From the NCBI RefSeq assembly GCF_013409345.1, contig NZ_JACCBB010000001.1, positions 186,001 to 250,000 of the forward strand: 64,000 bases of DNA, written 5' to 3'. Positions within the stretch are counted from its first letter, which is position 1. Every line of letters begins with the position of its first letter. This document shows positions 16,700 to 24,559 of the stretch, one piece after another. Position numbers and translations under genes: made by a program. A model generated the notes under the pieces. The model was not told the origin of the DNA. It saw nothing but the letters and a program-made list of their open reading frames with translations, and ran no database searches. This DNA comes from Kineococcus aurantiacus (GTDB lineage Bacteria; Actinomycetota; Actinomycetes; Actinomycetales; Kineococcaceae).

Positions 16700-17728
16700 G
16701 TGATCGTCGACGTCGCCACCTACCAGGACGGGCACCGCCGGGACGTCCCGGACCTGACCGCCGCCCTCGCCCGGTGCCGCGCGCGGAGCGCGCAGGACGG
16801 CGGTTCGCCCGGCGGCCCCGGGGACGACTTCCTCTGGCTCGGTCTGAAGGACCCGACCGCCGAGGAGTTCGCGGACGTGGCCCGGACCCTGCACCTGCAC
16901 CACCTCGCCGTCGAGGACGCCGTGACGGGTCACCAGCGGCCCAAGGTCGAGCGCTACGGCGAGACGACGTTCGTCGTCCTGAAGGTGCTGGAGTACTTCG
17001 ACGACACCTCCCAGGTCGAGACCGGCGAGGTGATGCTGTTCGTCGGGCCCCGGTTCGTCGTCACCGTGCGCCGCGGCGAGGTCGGGGCGCTGGCCGTGGT
17101 CCGCCACGCCGTCGAGGCGGACCACCGGCGGCTGCAACGCGGCCCGGTCGGGGTCCTGCACGCCGTCATGGAGCACGTCGTCAGCGGCTACACCACCATC
17201 GACTCCGAGCTGGAGCAGGACGTCGAGGAGATGGAGGAGCAGGTCTTCTCCCCCAGCCGCAGCTCCGACGCGCAGCGCATCTACTCCCTCAAGCGGGAGG
17301 TGCTGGAGGTGCGCCGCGGCGCGTTCCCGCTGGTGGCCCCGCTCAAGCGCCTCGTCGAGTCCGACACCGACGTCGACGGCGAGGGGACTGCGCACCACCT
17401 GGACGACCAGGCCCGCTTCGTGCTGCGCGACGTGCTGGACAACCTGGTCCGGACGGTCGAGCACGTCGAGAGCTACGACCGGCTGCTGACCGACATCCTC
17501 AACGCGCACCTGGCGCAGGTCTCGGTGCGGCAGAACGACGACATGCGCAAGATCTCGTCGTGGGCGGCCATCTTCGCCGTGCCCACCCTCGTCGCGGGGG
17601 TGTACGGCATGAACTTCGAGCACATGCCCGAGCTGACCTGGCGGTTCGGGTACCCGCTGTGCGTGCTGTTCATGGTCGCCGTCTGCGTCGGCCTGTACCG
17701 GTCGTTCAAGCGGTCGGGCTGGTTGTGA
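16700..17728 (+). CDS. corA: CorA family magnesium/cobalt transport protein
   Basis: The product is 342 residues: a large cytoplasmic N-terminal funnel domain and two C-terminal membrane helices. The signature GMN motif is at 303-305 (VYGMNFEHMPEL), in the loop between the helices that forms the selectivity filter of this pentameric channel. The long coiled segment before it (about 165-280) is the stalk helix region. GTG at 16700 is the most upstream plausible start, preceded by CACCAT and six bases. A hairpin around the stop codon may end transcription. Transport of Mg2+ is the likely role. Confidence 0.92.
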   Translation: MIVDVATYQDGHRRDVPDLTAALARCRARSAQDGGSPGGPGDDFLWLGLKDPTAEEFADVARTLHLHHLAVEDAVTGHQRPKVERYGETTFVVLKVLEYFDDTSQVETGEVMLFVGPRFVVTVRRGEVGALAVVRHAVEADHRRLQRGPVGVLHAVMEHVVSGYTTIDSELEQDVEEMEEQVFSPSRSSDAQRIYSLKREVLEVRRGAFPLVAPLKRLVESDTDVDGEGTAHHLDDQARFVLRDVLDNLVRTVEHVESYDRLLTDILNAHLAQVSVRQNDDMRKISSWAAIFAVPTLVAGVYGMNFEHMPELTWRFGYPLCVLFMVAVCVGLYRSFKRSGWL

Positions 17729-17738
17729 GCCCGACCGC
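17710..17738 (+). terminator. Hairpin spanning the corA stop codon
   Basis: GCGGTCGGGCT pairs perfectly with AGCCCGACCGC across a seven-base loop that runs into the TGA stop. A second, slightly imperfect stem follows at 17742-17761, in the gap to the converging uppP gene. Confidence 0.45.
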
Positions 17739-17759
17739 CCGGACGACCGGTACCGGCCG

Positions 17760-18608
17760 TCAGCCGAAGCTGGCGCCGTGCCAGGCCGGCAGGGCCCCCG
17801 CCAGGACGAGGGCGTAGACGACGACGCCGAGGGCGACGCGGTAGACGACGAACCCCGTGAAGCTGTGCGTCGTGATGAAGCGCATGAGCCAGGCGATGAC
17901 GACGAACCCGACGACGAACGCGACGACGGTCGCCACGGCCGTGGGCGCCCACGCGATCGTCGCGCCGCTGCTCACCTCGTCGTACAGCTGGAAGAAGCCG
18001 GACAGCACCACGGCCGGGATGGCCAGCAGGAACGAGTACCGGGCCGCGGCCTCGCGCGTGTAGCCCAGCAGCAGCCCCATCGTGATGGTCCCGCCCGAGC
18101 GGGACACGCCCGGGACCAGCGCCAGGGCCTGGGCGAGCCCGAACAGCAGGCCGTGGCGCCAGCTCAGCTGGTCCAGGGTGCGCTCCTTGCGGCCGAAGCG
18201 GTCCGCGGCGCCCAGGAGCAGGCCGAACAGCCACAGCGTGGTGGCGATGACGACGAAACCGCGCAGCACCGTCTCGATGGAGTCCTGGAACAGCAGGCCC
18301 AGCACGCCGATGGGCAGCGTCCCCAGGATGACGAGCCAGCCCATCCGGGCGTCGGGGTCGTTGCGCGGGACGCGCCCGGCCAGCGCCAGCGCCCAGCGGC
18401 TGACGATGCGGGCGATGTCCTTGCGGAAGTACAGGATGACGGCGGCCTCGGTGCCGAGCTGGCAGATCGCGGTGAACGCCGCGCCGGGGTCGGAGGCCCC
18501 CACGAGGGTCCCGACGATCGCGAGGTGGCCGCTGGAGGAGATCGGCAGGAACTCGGTCAGACCCTGCACCAGGCCGAGGAAGGCACCCTCGGCGACGCCC
18601 ATGCTCAC
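17760..18608 (-). CDS. uppP: Undecaprenyl-diphosphate phosphatase UppP (BacA)
   Basis: The product is 282 residues and an integral membrane protein with about eight helices. It recycles undecaprenyl diphosphate to the monophosphate lipid carrier of peptidoglycan and other wall polymers, and is known to give bacitracin resistance. Both family motifs are intact: QGLTEFLPISSSGH (15-28) with the catalytic glutamate, and PGVSRSG (166-172). Length is normal. The ATG at 18608 begins MSMGVAEGAFLG; an ATG two codons later is an alternative. The gene appears to be transcribed alone. Confidence 0.94.
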   Translation of the reverse strand: MSMGVAEGAFLGLVQGLTEFLPISSSGHLAIVGTLVGASDPGAAFTAICQLGTEAAVILYFRKDIARIVSRWALALAGRVPRNDPDARMGWLVILGTLPIGVLGLLFQDSIETVLRGFVVIATTLWLFGLLLGAADRFGRKERTLDQLSWRHGLLFGLAQALALVPGVSRSGGTITMGLLLGYTREAAARYSFLLAIPAVVLSGFFQLYDEVSSGATIAWAPTAVATVVAFVVGFVVIAWLMRFITTHSFTGFVVYRVALGVVVYALVLAGALPAWHGASFG

Positions 18609-18755
18609 GCGGGGGTACCCCCCGGGACCGGGCGGCGGGCGGGGCGGTCGGGCACGGGGGTCAGCACGCGCGGCAGGCTACCGGCTGGCCCGGGCCCGCC
18701 GGGGTCACCGGCGGGCGGGCTCACCCTCGCGGCACCGAACCCTCACACGGAGGGG

Positions 18756-19085
18756 TCAGCGCGCGGCGGGAGCGTCCTCCTCGTCGTCGTTCTCGTCCTC
18801 GTCGTCCTCCGCGTCGGACTCGTCGTCCGACTCGTCGTCGTCCTCGTCGTCCTCCTCCTCGTCGTCGTCGCGCTCGTCCTCGACGTCGTCGTAGAGCACG
18901 AAGGGCGTCACCTCGTCGTACGCGTCGTAGAGCGCCTCCTCGTAGGCCTCGAAGGCGTCGGCGACGCGCTGGTAGGCGTCGGCGACGGCGGGGTCGGTCT
19001 CCCCCCGGCGGTTGGCGGCGGCGGCGAGGTGGTCCTCGAGCGTGGCCACGAGTCGAGCGAGGGCCGCGCGCGGGTCTGGCGTCAT
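18756..19085 (-). CDS. Conserved actinobacterial hypothetical protein with acidic C-terminal tail
   Basis: The product is 109 residues. The first 65 form a predicted helical domain (ARLVATLEDHLAAAANRRGE, then VADAFEAYEEALYDAYDEV). Residues 69-105 are almost wholly Asp and Glu, giving an extremely acidic, probably disordered tail. Similar actinobacterial proteins are sometimes called primosomal protein in databases, which nothing in the sequence supports. The ATG at 19085 follows a TACGGT hexamer by six bases, a strong leaderless arrangement that also sets this start. It is divergent from the DUF5703 gene. Function is unknown; binding of a basic partner is a guess. Confidence 0.75.
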   Translation of the reverse strand: MTPDPRAALARLVATLEDHLAAAANRRGETDPAVADAYQRVADAFEAYEEALYDAYDEVTPFVLYDDVEDERDDDEEEDDEDDDESDDESDAEDDEDENDDEEDAPAAR

Positions 19086-19097
19086 GGTCCGACCGTA
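19086..19097 (-). promoter_or_regulatory. Leaderless-type -10 hexamer for the acidic protein
   Basis: TACGGT on the reverse strand (19097 to 19092) is six bases before the ATG at 19085. Confidence 0.55.
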
Positions 19098-19167
19098 CCG
19101 GGGATCACCCCGTCCGCCCCAGGGGGACCGGTGTGCCGGTCCCGTCGCGGGTGCATCATGGGACGCG

Positions 19168-19404
19168 ATGGCTGATGAGACGGGCGGTGGCACCGGCAGG
19201 AACGCCGGTGCGGGAGCCGCGGACCAGTACGAGTACCGGGTCCTGACGTTGTCCCGGGAGACCACGCGCTCCGACGCGCGCCAGCTGCTGACCGAGCACG
19301 CCGAGTACGGCCGCTGGGAGCTGGCGCGGGTGCGCCTCTACATGGGCGGCAGCCGCAAGGTCTGGTTGCGTCGCAAGATCATCCGGGTCGCACGCACCGC
19401 CTGA
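19168..19404 (+). CDS. DUF5703 family small protein
   Basis: The product is 78 residues. After a Gly/Ala-rich leader comes the conserved DUF5703 core YEYRVLTLSRETTRSDARQL and the basic end LYMGGSRKVWLRRKIIRV. No catalytic residue, signal or membrane segment is seen. It is found in many actinobacteria, often beside the acidic helical protein, as here. The ATG at 19168 follows CATCAT by eight bases. Function is unknown. Confidence 0.82.
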   Translation: MADETGGGTGRNAGAGAADQYEYRVLTLSRETTRSDARQLLTEHAEYGRWELARVRLYMGGSRKVWLRRKIIRVARTA

Positions 19405-19409
19405 GGGTC

Positions 19410-19423
19410 TACCGTCGCAGTCC
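19410..19423 (+). promoter_or_regulatory. Leaderless-type -10 hexamer for the amino-acid permease
   Basis: TACCGT at 19410-19415, then eight bases, then the GTG at 19424. Confidence 0.5.
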
Positions 19424-20929
19424 GTGGGCATCTTCCGGACCAAGAGCGTCGAGGACGCCATCGCGAGCACCGACGAACCCGGGCACCGGCTGCGCAAGTC
19501 CCTCGGCGCGTGGGACCTGACGGTCTTCGGGGTCGGCGTCATCATCGGGACGGGCATCTTCGTCCTGACCGGCGAGGCGGCCGGGACCCGCGCCGGGCCC
19601 GCCGTGGCGCTGTCCTTCGTCGTCTCCGGGATCGTCTGCGCGCTGGCGGCGCTGTGCTACGCCGAGTTCGCCTCCACGGTGCCGGTCGCCGGGTCGGCGT
19701 ACACCTTCTCCTACGCCAGCCTCGGGGAGGTCGTGGCGTGGGTCATCGGCTGGGACCTGCTGCTGGAGCTGGCCCTGGGCGCCTCGACGGTCGCGGTGGG
19801 CTGGTCCAGCTACGCCGCCGACCTGCTGGGGCAGACGCTGGGGCTGGACGTGCCGGGGTGGCTGTACTCGGCCGAGCCCTCCCCCACGCACCCCAACCTC
19901 GTCGCGGCCGCGGTCGTCCTCGTCCTGACCGCGGTGCTGTGCGCGGGCACGAAGACGTCGGCGCGGGTGAACGCCGTCGTCGTGGTGGTCAAGCTGCTCG
20001 TGGTCGCCGTCGTCATCGTGGCGGGCCTGTTCTTCGTGAAGGTGTCGAACTGGTCGCCGTTCGTGCCGCCCACCGGCTCGCCCGGGGCCTCCAGCACGCC
20101 CGCGGACCCGGCGCTGTGGCAGGACCTGGGGGTGCCGTTCGGCACGTTCGGGGTGGGCGGGGTCCTCACGGCCGCCGCGCTGGTCTTCTTCGCCTTCATC
20201 GGCTTCGACATCGTCGCCACGGCCGCGGAGGAGACCAGGGAGCCGCAGCGGGACGTGCCGCGCGGGATCTTCGGCTCGCTGGCGATCTGCACGCTGCTCT
20301 ACGTGGCCGTCTCGCTCGTGGTGACGGGCATGGTGCGGTACGACCGGATCTCGGTCGAGGCACCGCTGGCCAACGCCTTCCGCGCGGTGGGCGCGGACGT
20401 GGTCGCGACGCTCATCTCGGTGGGCACGGTCGCGGGCCTGCTGACGGTCATGCTCATCCTCATGCTGGGCCAGAACCGGGTGCTGTTCGCGATGGCCCGC
20501 GACCGGCTGATCCCGTCGTGGTTCTCGCGCGTCAGCCCGCGCACGGGGGTGCCGACCCGGATCACGGCGGTGACGGGGGTCGTCGTGGCCGTCGTGGCGG
20601 CCGTGACCCCCATCTCGGAGCTGGCCGAGATGGTCAACATCGGGACGCTGTTCGCCTTCGTGCTCGTCTCCGTCGGCGTCCTGGTGCTGCGCCGGACCCG
20701 GCCGGACCTGCCCCGGGCCTTCCGCGTGCCGTGGGTGCCGGTGCTGCCCGTCGTCTCGGCGGTGGCGGCCGTGGTGCTCATGGGCTTCCTGCCGGCGGTC
20801 AGCTGGGTGCGGCTGGGGATCTGGATGGCGATCGGGCTGGTCGTCTACTTCGCGTACGGCTACCGGCACTCGCGGCTGGCCGCCGGCAGCACCGGCGTGC
20901 GGGGGAGCCGCGCCGGCCACCGGGACTGA
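19424..20929 (+). CDS. APC family amino-acid permease (cationic amino-acid transporter type)
   Basis: The product is 501 residues with 12 or more membrane helices. The opening RLRKSLGAWDLTVFGVGVII leads into GTGIFVLTGEAAG, the first helix and substrate loop of APC transporters. FFAFIGFDIVATAAEETREP is the typical helix-6 region, and MLGQNRVLFAMARDRL the helix-8 region of the cationic amino-acid transporter (CAT) group. Substrate cannot be fixed by sequence, although CAT relatives carry Arg/Lys or branched amino acids. It starts with GTG after a leaderless hexamer, 19 bases after the DUF5703 stop. Confidence 0.87.
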   Translation: MGIFRTKSVEDAIASTDEPGHRLRKSLGAWDLTVFGVGVIIGTGIFVLTGEAAGTRAGPAVALSFVVSGIVCALAALCYAEFASTVPVAGSAYTFSYASLGEVVAWVIGWDLLLELALGASTVAVGWSSYAADLLGQTLGLDVPGWLYSAEPSPTHPNLVAAAVVLVLTAVLCAGTKTSARVNAVVVVVKLLVVAVVIVAGLFFVKVSNWSPFVPPTGSPGASSTPADPALWQDLGVPFGTFGVGGVLTAAALVFFAFIGFDIVATAAEETREPQRDVPRGIFGSLAICTLLYVAVSLVVTGMVRYDRISVEAPLANAFRAVGADVVATLISVGTVAGLLTVMLILMLGQNRVLFAMARDRLIPSWFSRVSPRTGVPTRITAVTGVVVAVVAAVTPISELAEMVNIGTLFAFVLVSVGVLVLRRTRPDLPRAFRVPWVPVLPVVSAVAAVVLMGFLPAVSWVRLGIWMAIGLVVYFAYGYRHSRLAAGSTGVRGSRAGHRD

Positions 20930-20953
20930 CCGGGGGAATGCCTCGGAGTCCTG

Positions 20954-20959
20954 TACGCT
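20954..20959 (+). promoter_or_regulatory. Possible -10 hexamer for the luciferase-like oxidoreductase operon
   Basis: TACGCT lies 12 bases upstream of the palindrome at 20971-20984. Transcription starting about seven bases downstream would leave a normal leader with a Shine-Dalgarno site. Confidence 0.35.
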
Positions 20960-20970
20960 TCAAGCAGATA

Positions 20971-20984
20971 CATGCAAACGCATG
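20971..20984. promoter_or_regulatory. Candidate MarR operator upstream of the LLM oxidoreductase
   Basis: A perfect inverted repeat, CATGC-AAAC-GCATG, lies just after the predicted transcription start and before the AGGAGG of the oxidoreductase gene. The only regulator in the operon is the downstream MarR protein, so this is its most likely binding site. That link is inference. Confidence 0.45.
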
Positions 20985-21005
20985 GACTTCCAGGAGGAGC
21001 AGGAC

Positions 21006-22127
21006 ATGCAGTTCGGGATCTTCAGCGTCGGCGACATCACCCCCGACCCCACCACCGGCCGCGCACCGAGCGAGCACGAGCGCATCAAGGCGCTGGTGAC
21101 CATCGCCGAGCACGCCGAGCAGGTCGGCCTGGACGTCTTCGCGGTCGGCGAGCACCACAACCCGCCCTTCGTGCCGTCCGCCATGACCACCCTGCTGGGC
21201 TGGATCGCCGCCCGCACCTCCCGGTTGACGGTCTCGACGTCCATCGCGCACATCACCACCAACGACCCGGTGCGGATGGCCGAGGACTACGCGATGCTCC
21301 AGCACCTCAGCGACGGGCGCGTCGACCTCGTCCTCGGCCGCGGCAACGACGGCCGCCTCTACCCCTGGTTCGGCCAGGACCCCCGCCGCGGCGTCGAGCT
21401 GACGGTGGAGAACTACCAGCTGCTGCGCCGCCTGTGGGACGAGGAGGTCGTCGACTGGCAGGGCGAGTTCCGCACCCCGCTGCAGGGCTTCACCTCCACC
21501 CCGCGGCCCCTGGACGGCGTGCCGCCCTTCGTCTGGCACGGGTCGATCCGGACCCCGCAGGTCGCCGAGATCGCCGCCTACTTCGGCGACGGGTACTTCG
21601 CCAACAACATCTTCTGGCCCAAGGAGCACTACATCCGGCTCATCACCCTCTACCGGGAGCGCTACGCCCACTACGGGCACGGCGCACCGGAGCAGGCGAT
21701 CGTCGGCCTCGGCGGGCAGGTGTTCATGCGCAGGAACTCCCAGGACGCCGTGCGCGAGTTCCGGCCCTACTTCGACAACGCCCCCGTCTACGGGCACGGC
21801 CCGTCCCTGGAGGAGTTCACCCGCCAGACGCCCCTGACGGTCGGCTCCCCCGAGCAGGTGATCGAGAAGACCCTGACCTTCCAGGAGTTCTTCGGCGACT
21901 ACCAGCGGCAGATGTTCCTCATGGACCACGCCGGGCTGCCCCTGAAGACGGTGCTGGAGCAGCTCGACCTGCTCGGCGAGGAGGTCGTCCCGGTGCTGCG
22001 CGAGGAGTTCGAGGCCCGGCGCGCGGCCGGCGTCCCCAGCGACCCGCCCTCGCACGCCGCCCGCGTCGCGGCGCGCGCGCAGGCGGCGGCCCCCGTGGAC
22101 GGGGCCGCGGACGGCGCGCTTGCCTGA
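21006..22127 (+). CDS. LLM-class flavin-dependent oxidoreductase (CE1758-like luciferase-type)
   Basis: The product is 373 residues of the bacterial luciferase-like fold, predicted to use reduced FMN. The start MQFGIFSVGDITPDPTTG, the EHHNPPF loop, the VDLVLGRGN segment and FVWHGSIRTPQVAEIAAYFGDGYF are hallmarks of the CE1758-like monooxygenase subgroup. The substrate is unknown. The ATG at 21006 is preferred because AGGAGG stands at 20992-20997. An upstream in-frame ATG at 20982 falls inside the palindrome. The stop overlaps the MarR start by eight bases, so the two form one operon, probably self-regulated and responding to a small aromatic or quinone-like ligand. Confidence 0.86.
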   Translation: MQFGIFSVGDITPDPTTGRAPSEHERIKALVTIAEHAEQVGLDVFAVGEHHNPPFVPSAMTTLLGWIAARTSRLTVSTSIAHITTNDPVRMAEDYAMLQHLSDGRVDLVLGRGNDGRLYPWFGQDPRRGVELTVENYQLLRRLWDEEVVDWQGEFRTPLQGFTSTPRPLDGVPPFVWHGSIRTPQVAEIAAYFGDGYFANNIFWPKEHYIRLITLYRERYAHYGHGAPEQAIVGLGGQVFMRRNSQDAVREFRPYFDNAPVYGHGPSLEEFTRQTPLTVGSPEQVIEKTLTFQEFFGDYQRQMFLMDHAGLPLKTVLEQLDLLGEEVVPVLREEFEARRAAGVPSDPPSHAARVAARAQAAAPVDGAADGALA

Positions 22128-22551
22128 GAACCGGACGCGCGCGGCGGTGCGGGCCTGGGAGTCGGTCTTCCGGCTCCAGGCCACGCTGCTGCGGGCGTTC
22201 GCGGCGCAGGACGTCTGGAGCGGGCTGAGCGTGCGGGAGTACGACGTGCTCTACACGCTCGCCCGCTGCGGCGGCCGCAGCCGGCTCGGTGAGCTGAGCG
22301 AGGAGGTCTACCTGCCCCAGCCGTCGCTGAGCCGGCTCGTCGACCGGCTCGCCGCCCAGGGCCTGCTCACGCGCGAGCCGGACCCCCGCGACGGCCGCGG
22401 CGTCGTCGTGGTGCTCACCGACCCCGGCGCCGCGCGCCAGCGCGAGATCGGCGGCCGGCACGCCGCCGGCATCGCCCGGGCCTTCGAGGCGCTGACGCCC
22501 GCCGAGCTCGCCGAGCTCACCCGGCTGTGCGCGAAGGCGCTCCGGGGCTGA
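22120..22551 (+). CDS. MarR family transcriptional regulator
   Basis: The product is 143 residues. The winged helix-turn-helix runs from about 42 to 110 (SVREYDVLYTLARCGG, then QPSLSRLVDRLAAQGLLTREPDPRDGR as recognition helix and wing), flanked by dimerisation helices. It starts with TTG at 22120, eight bases inside the oxidoreductase gene. MarR proteins are dimeric repressors relieved by small ligands or oxidation; Cys51 and Cys139 are present, but an oxidation sensor role is not evident. It probably controls the operon it belongs to through the palindrome at 20971-20984. Confidence 0.87.
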   Translation: MPENRTRAAVRAWESVFRLQATLLRAFAAQDVWSGLSVREYDVLYTLARCGGRSRLGELSEEVYLPQPSLSRLVDRLAAQGLLTREPDPRDGRGVVVVLTDPGAARQREIGGRHAAGIARAFEALTPAELAELTRLCAKALRG

Positions 22552-22561
22552 GCCCCCCGCA

Positions 22562-22596
22562 CCCCCGGGCACCGTCGGCGGTGCGCCCGGACGGGG
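22562..22596. terminator. Imperfect GC-rich hairpin between MarR and ABC exporter genes
   Basis: CCCCCGGGCACCG pairs with CGGTGCGCCCGG plus a G-run, with small bulges, across the loop TCGG. It lies between converging genes. Confidence 0.4.
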
Positions 22597-22597
22597 G

Positions 22598-24460
22598 TCA
22601 GCGCGGCGCGCCGGGGGCGCTGAGGCGGTGCAGCTCGGCGTAGCGGCCGCCGGCGTCCAGGAGCTCGTCGTGGGTGCCGCGCTCCACGATGCGGCCGGCC
22701 TCCAGCACGAGGATCTGGTCGGCCCCGCGGACGGTGGACAGCCGGTGGGCGATGACGATGGCGGTGCGGCCCTGCAGGGCCTCGTCGAGGGCGGCCTGGA
22801 CGGCGGTCTCGGAGGCGTTGTCGAGGTGGGCGGTCGCCTCGTCGAGCACGACGACGCGGGGGTGGGCCAGCAGGAGGCGGGCGATCGTCAGCCGCTGGCG
22901 CTCCCCGCCGGAGAAGCGGTAGCCCCGTTCGCCGACGACGGTGTCCAGGCCCTCGGGCAGGGCGGCGACGAGGTCGCCCAGGCGGGCGCGGCGCAGGGCG
23001 TCGTGGATCTCGGCGTCGTCGGCGTCGGGCCGGGCCAGGCGCAGGTTGGCGCGCAGGGACTCGTGGAAGAGGTGCCCGTCCTGGGTGACGACGCCGACGG
23101 TGCGGCGCAGGGACTCGGTGGTCAGGTCCCGCACGTCGTCGCCGCCGACGCGGACGGCACCGGAGTCGACGTCGTAGAGCCGGGCCAGGAGCTGGGCGAT
23201 CGTGGACTTGCCGGCCCCGGAGGAGCCGACGAGGGCGACGACCTGGCCCGGTTCGACGCGGAAGGACACGTCGTGCAGGACGGGGACGCCACCGCGGGCG
23301 TCGAGGGTGGCCACGTCCTCCAGGGAGGCCAGGGAGACGTCGGCGGCGGCGGGGTAGGCGAAGCCGACGTGGTCGAACTCGACGGCGACGGGCCCGGGAC
23401 GGACGGGGCGGGCCCCGGGCGCCTCCTGCACGAGGGGGACGAGGTCGAGGACCTCGAAGACGCGGTCGAAGCTGACCAGGGCGCTGGTGACGTCGGCGCG
23501 CGCCCCGGCCAGGGCCGTCAGGGGCGCGTAGAGGCGGGTGAGCAGCAGGGCCAGGGTGACGATGCTGCCCGCGTCCAGGGTCCCGGCGACGGCGGCCAGG
23601 CCGCCGACGCCGTAGACGAGGGCCAGGGCGAGGGCCGAGACCAGGGTCAGGGCGGTGACGAAGACGGTGCGCCGCACGGCGGCGGTGACGCCGATGTCGC
23701 GGACGGCGCGGGCCGCGGCGGCGAAGGAGCGCGACTCCTCCTGCGGGCGCCCGAAGAGCTTGACCAGGGTCGCGCCGGGCGCGGAGAAGCGCTCGGTGGT
23801 CTGGTTGATCATCGCGGCGTCGAGGTGGGCGGCGCGGCGGGCCAGCAGCGCCAGGCTGCGGCCCATGCGCCGGGCCGGCAGCAGGAACACCGGCAGCAGG
23901 ACCAGGGCCAGGGCCGTGATGCGCCAGGAGATGCCGATCATGACGGCGGCCGTCAGGACGAGGGCGACGACGTTGCTGACGATGCCCGAGAGGGTGTCGC
24001 TGAAGGCGCGCTGGGCGCCGAGGACGTCGTTGTTGAGGCGGCTGACGAGGGCGCCGGTGCGGGTGCGGGTGAAGAAGGCCACGGGCATGCGCTGGACGTG
24101 GTCGAAGACGCGGGTGCGCAGGTCGAGGATGAGGTCCTCGCCGAGGGTGGCCGACAGCCACCGCACGACCAGGCCCAAGCCGGCCTCGGCGAGGGCGACG
24201 GCGGCGATGAGCAGGGCCAGGGTGGTCACGAGGGTGCGGTCGCGGGCGCCGACGGCCTCGACCACGCGGCCGGCGAGCACGGGGGTGGCGACCGCCAGGA
24301 CGGCGAGGACGACGCTGCCGGCGACGAAGAGGGCGAGCAGGCGGCGGCGCTCGCGGGCCATGGCCAGGACCCGCCGGGGGGTGCCGGGCCGGAAGGGCCG
24401 CTGGTCGGGGGCCCGCGAGGCGTTCCACAGGGCGGTGCGGGCGATGTTCTCCATGCTCAT
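22598..24460 (-). CDS. ABC exporter, fused membrane and ATP-binding domains (half-transporter)
   Basis: The product is 620 residues, the standard type IV exporter half. Six membrane helices (about 38-310) are followed by an ATPase domain with Walker A GSSGAGKST (412-420), Q-loop Gln460, signature FSGGERQ (516-522), Walker B VVVLDEAT (536-543) and an IAHRLST H-loop. It probably works as a homodimer, exporting a lipid, drug or peptide. The ATG at 24460 follows GTGAGGA; its -10 element may be TAGCGT at 24486-24481 on the reverse strand. It is divergent from the histidine kinase by 99 bases, so kinase control of export is possible but unproven. A much longer open frame upstream is only GC-driven. 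Confidence 0.9.
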   Translation of the reverse strand: MSMENIARTALWNASRAPDQRPFRPGTPRRVLAMARERRRLLALFVAGSVVLAVLAVATPVLAGRVVEAVGARDRTLVTTLALLIAAVALAEAGLGLVVRWLSATLGEDLILDLRTRVFDHVQRMPVAFFTRTRTGALVSRLNNDVLGAQRAFSDTLSGIVSNVVALVLTAAVMIGISWRITALALVLLPVFLLPARRMGRSLALLARRAAHLDAAMINQTTERFSAPGATLVKLFGRPQEESRSFAAAARAVRDIGVTAAVRRTVFVTALTLVSALALALVYGVGGLAAVAGTLDAGSIVTLALLLTRLYAPLTALAGARADVTSALVSFDRVFEVLDLVPLVQEAPGARPVRPGPVAVEFDHVGFAYPAAADVSLASLEDVATLDARGGVPVLHDVSFRVEPGQVVALVGSSGAGKSTIAQLLARLYDVDSGAVRVGGDDVRDLTTESLRRTVGVVTQDGHLFHESLRANLRLARPDADDAEIHDALRRARLGDLVAALPEGLDTVVGERGYRFSGGERQRLTIARLLLAHPRVVVLDEATAHLDNASETAVQAALDEALQGRTAIVIAHRLSTVRGADQILVLEAGRIVERGTHDELLDAGGRYAELHRLSAPGAPR

Positions 24461-24559
24461 GCGGGGGTCCTCACGCCTCGACGCTAGGTGCTGCAGCGCC
24501 CTGGAGGTCCAGCGGGGCGGGCCGCCCGCCCCGCCGCCGGCCCCGGGGACACTGGGCGG

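Noticed and set aside
18756-19085. Label of primosomal protein for the acidic protein
   Set aside because: No motif of any primosome component is present. The name is a database habit without support.
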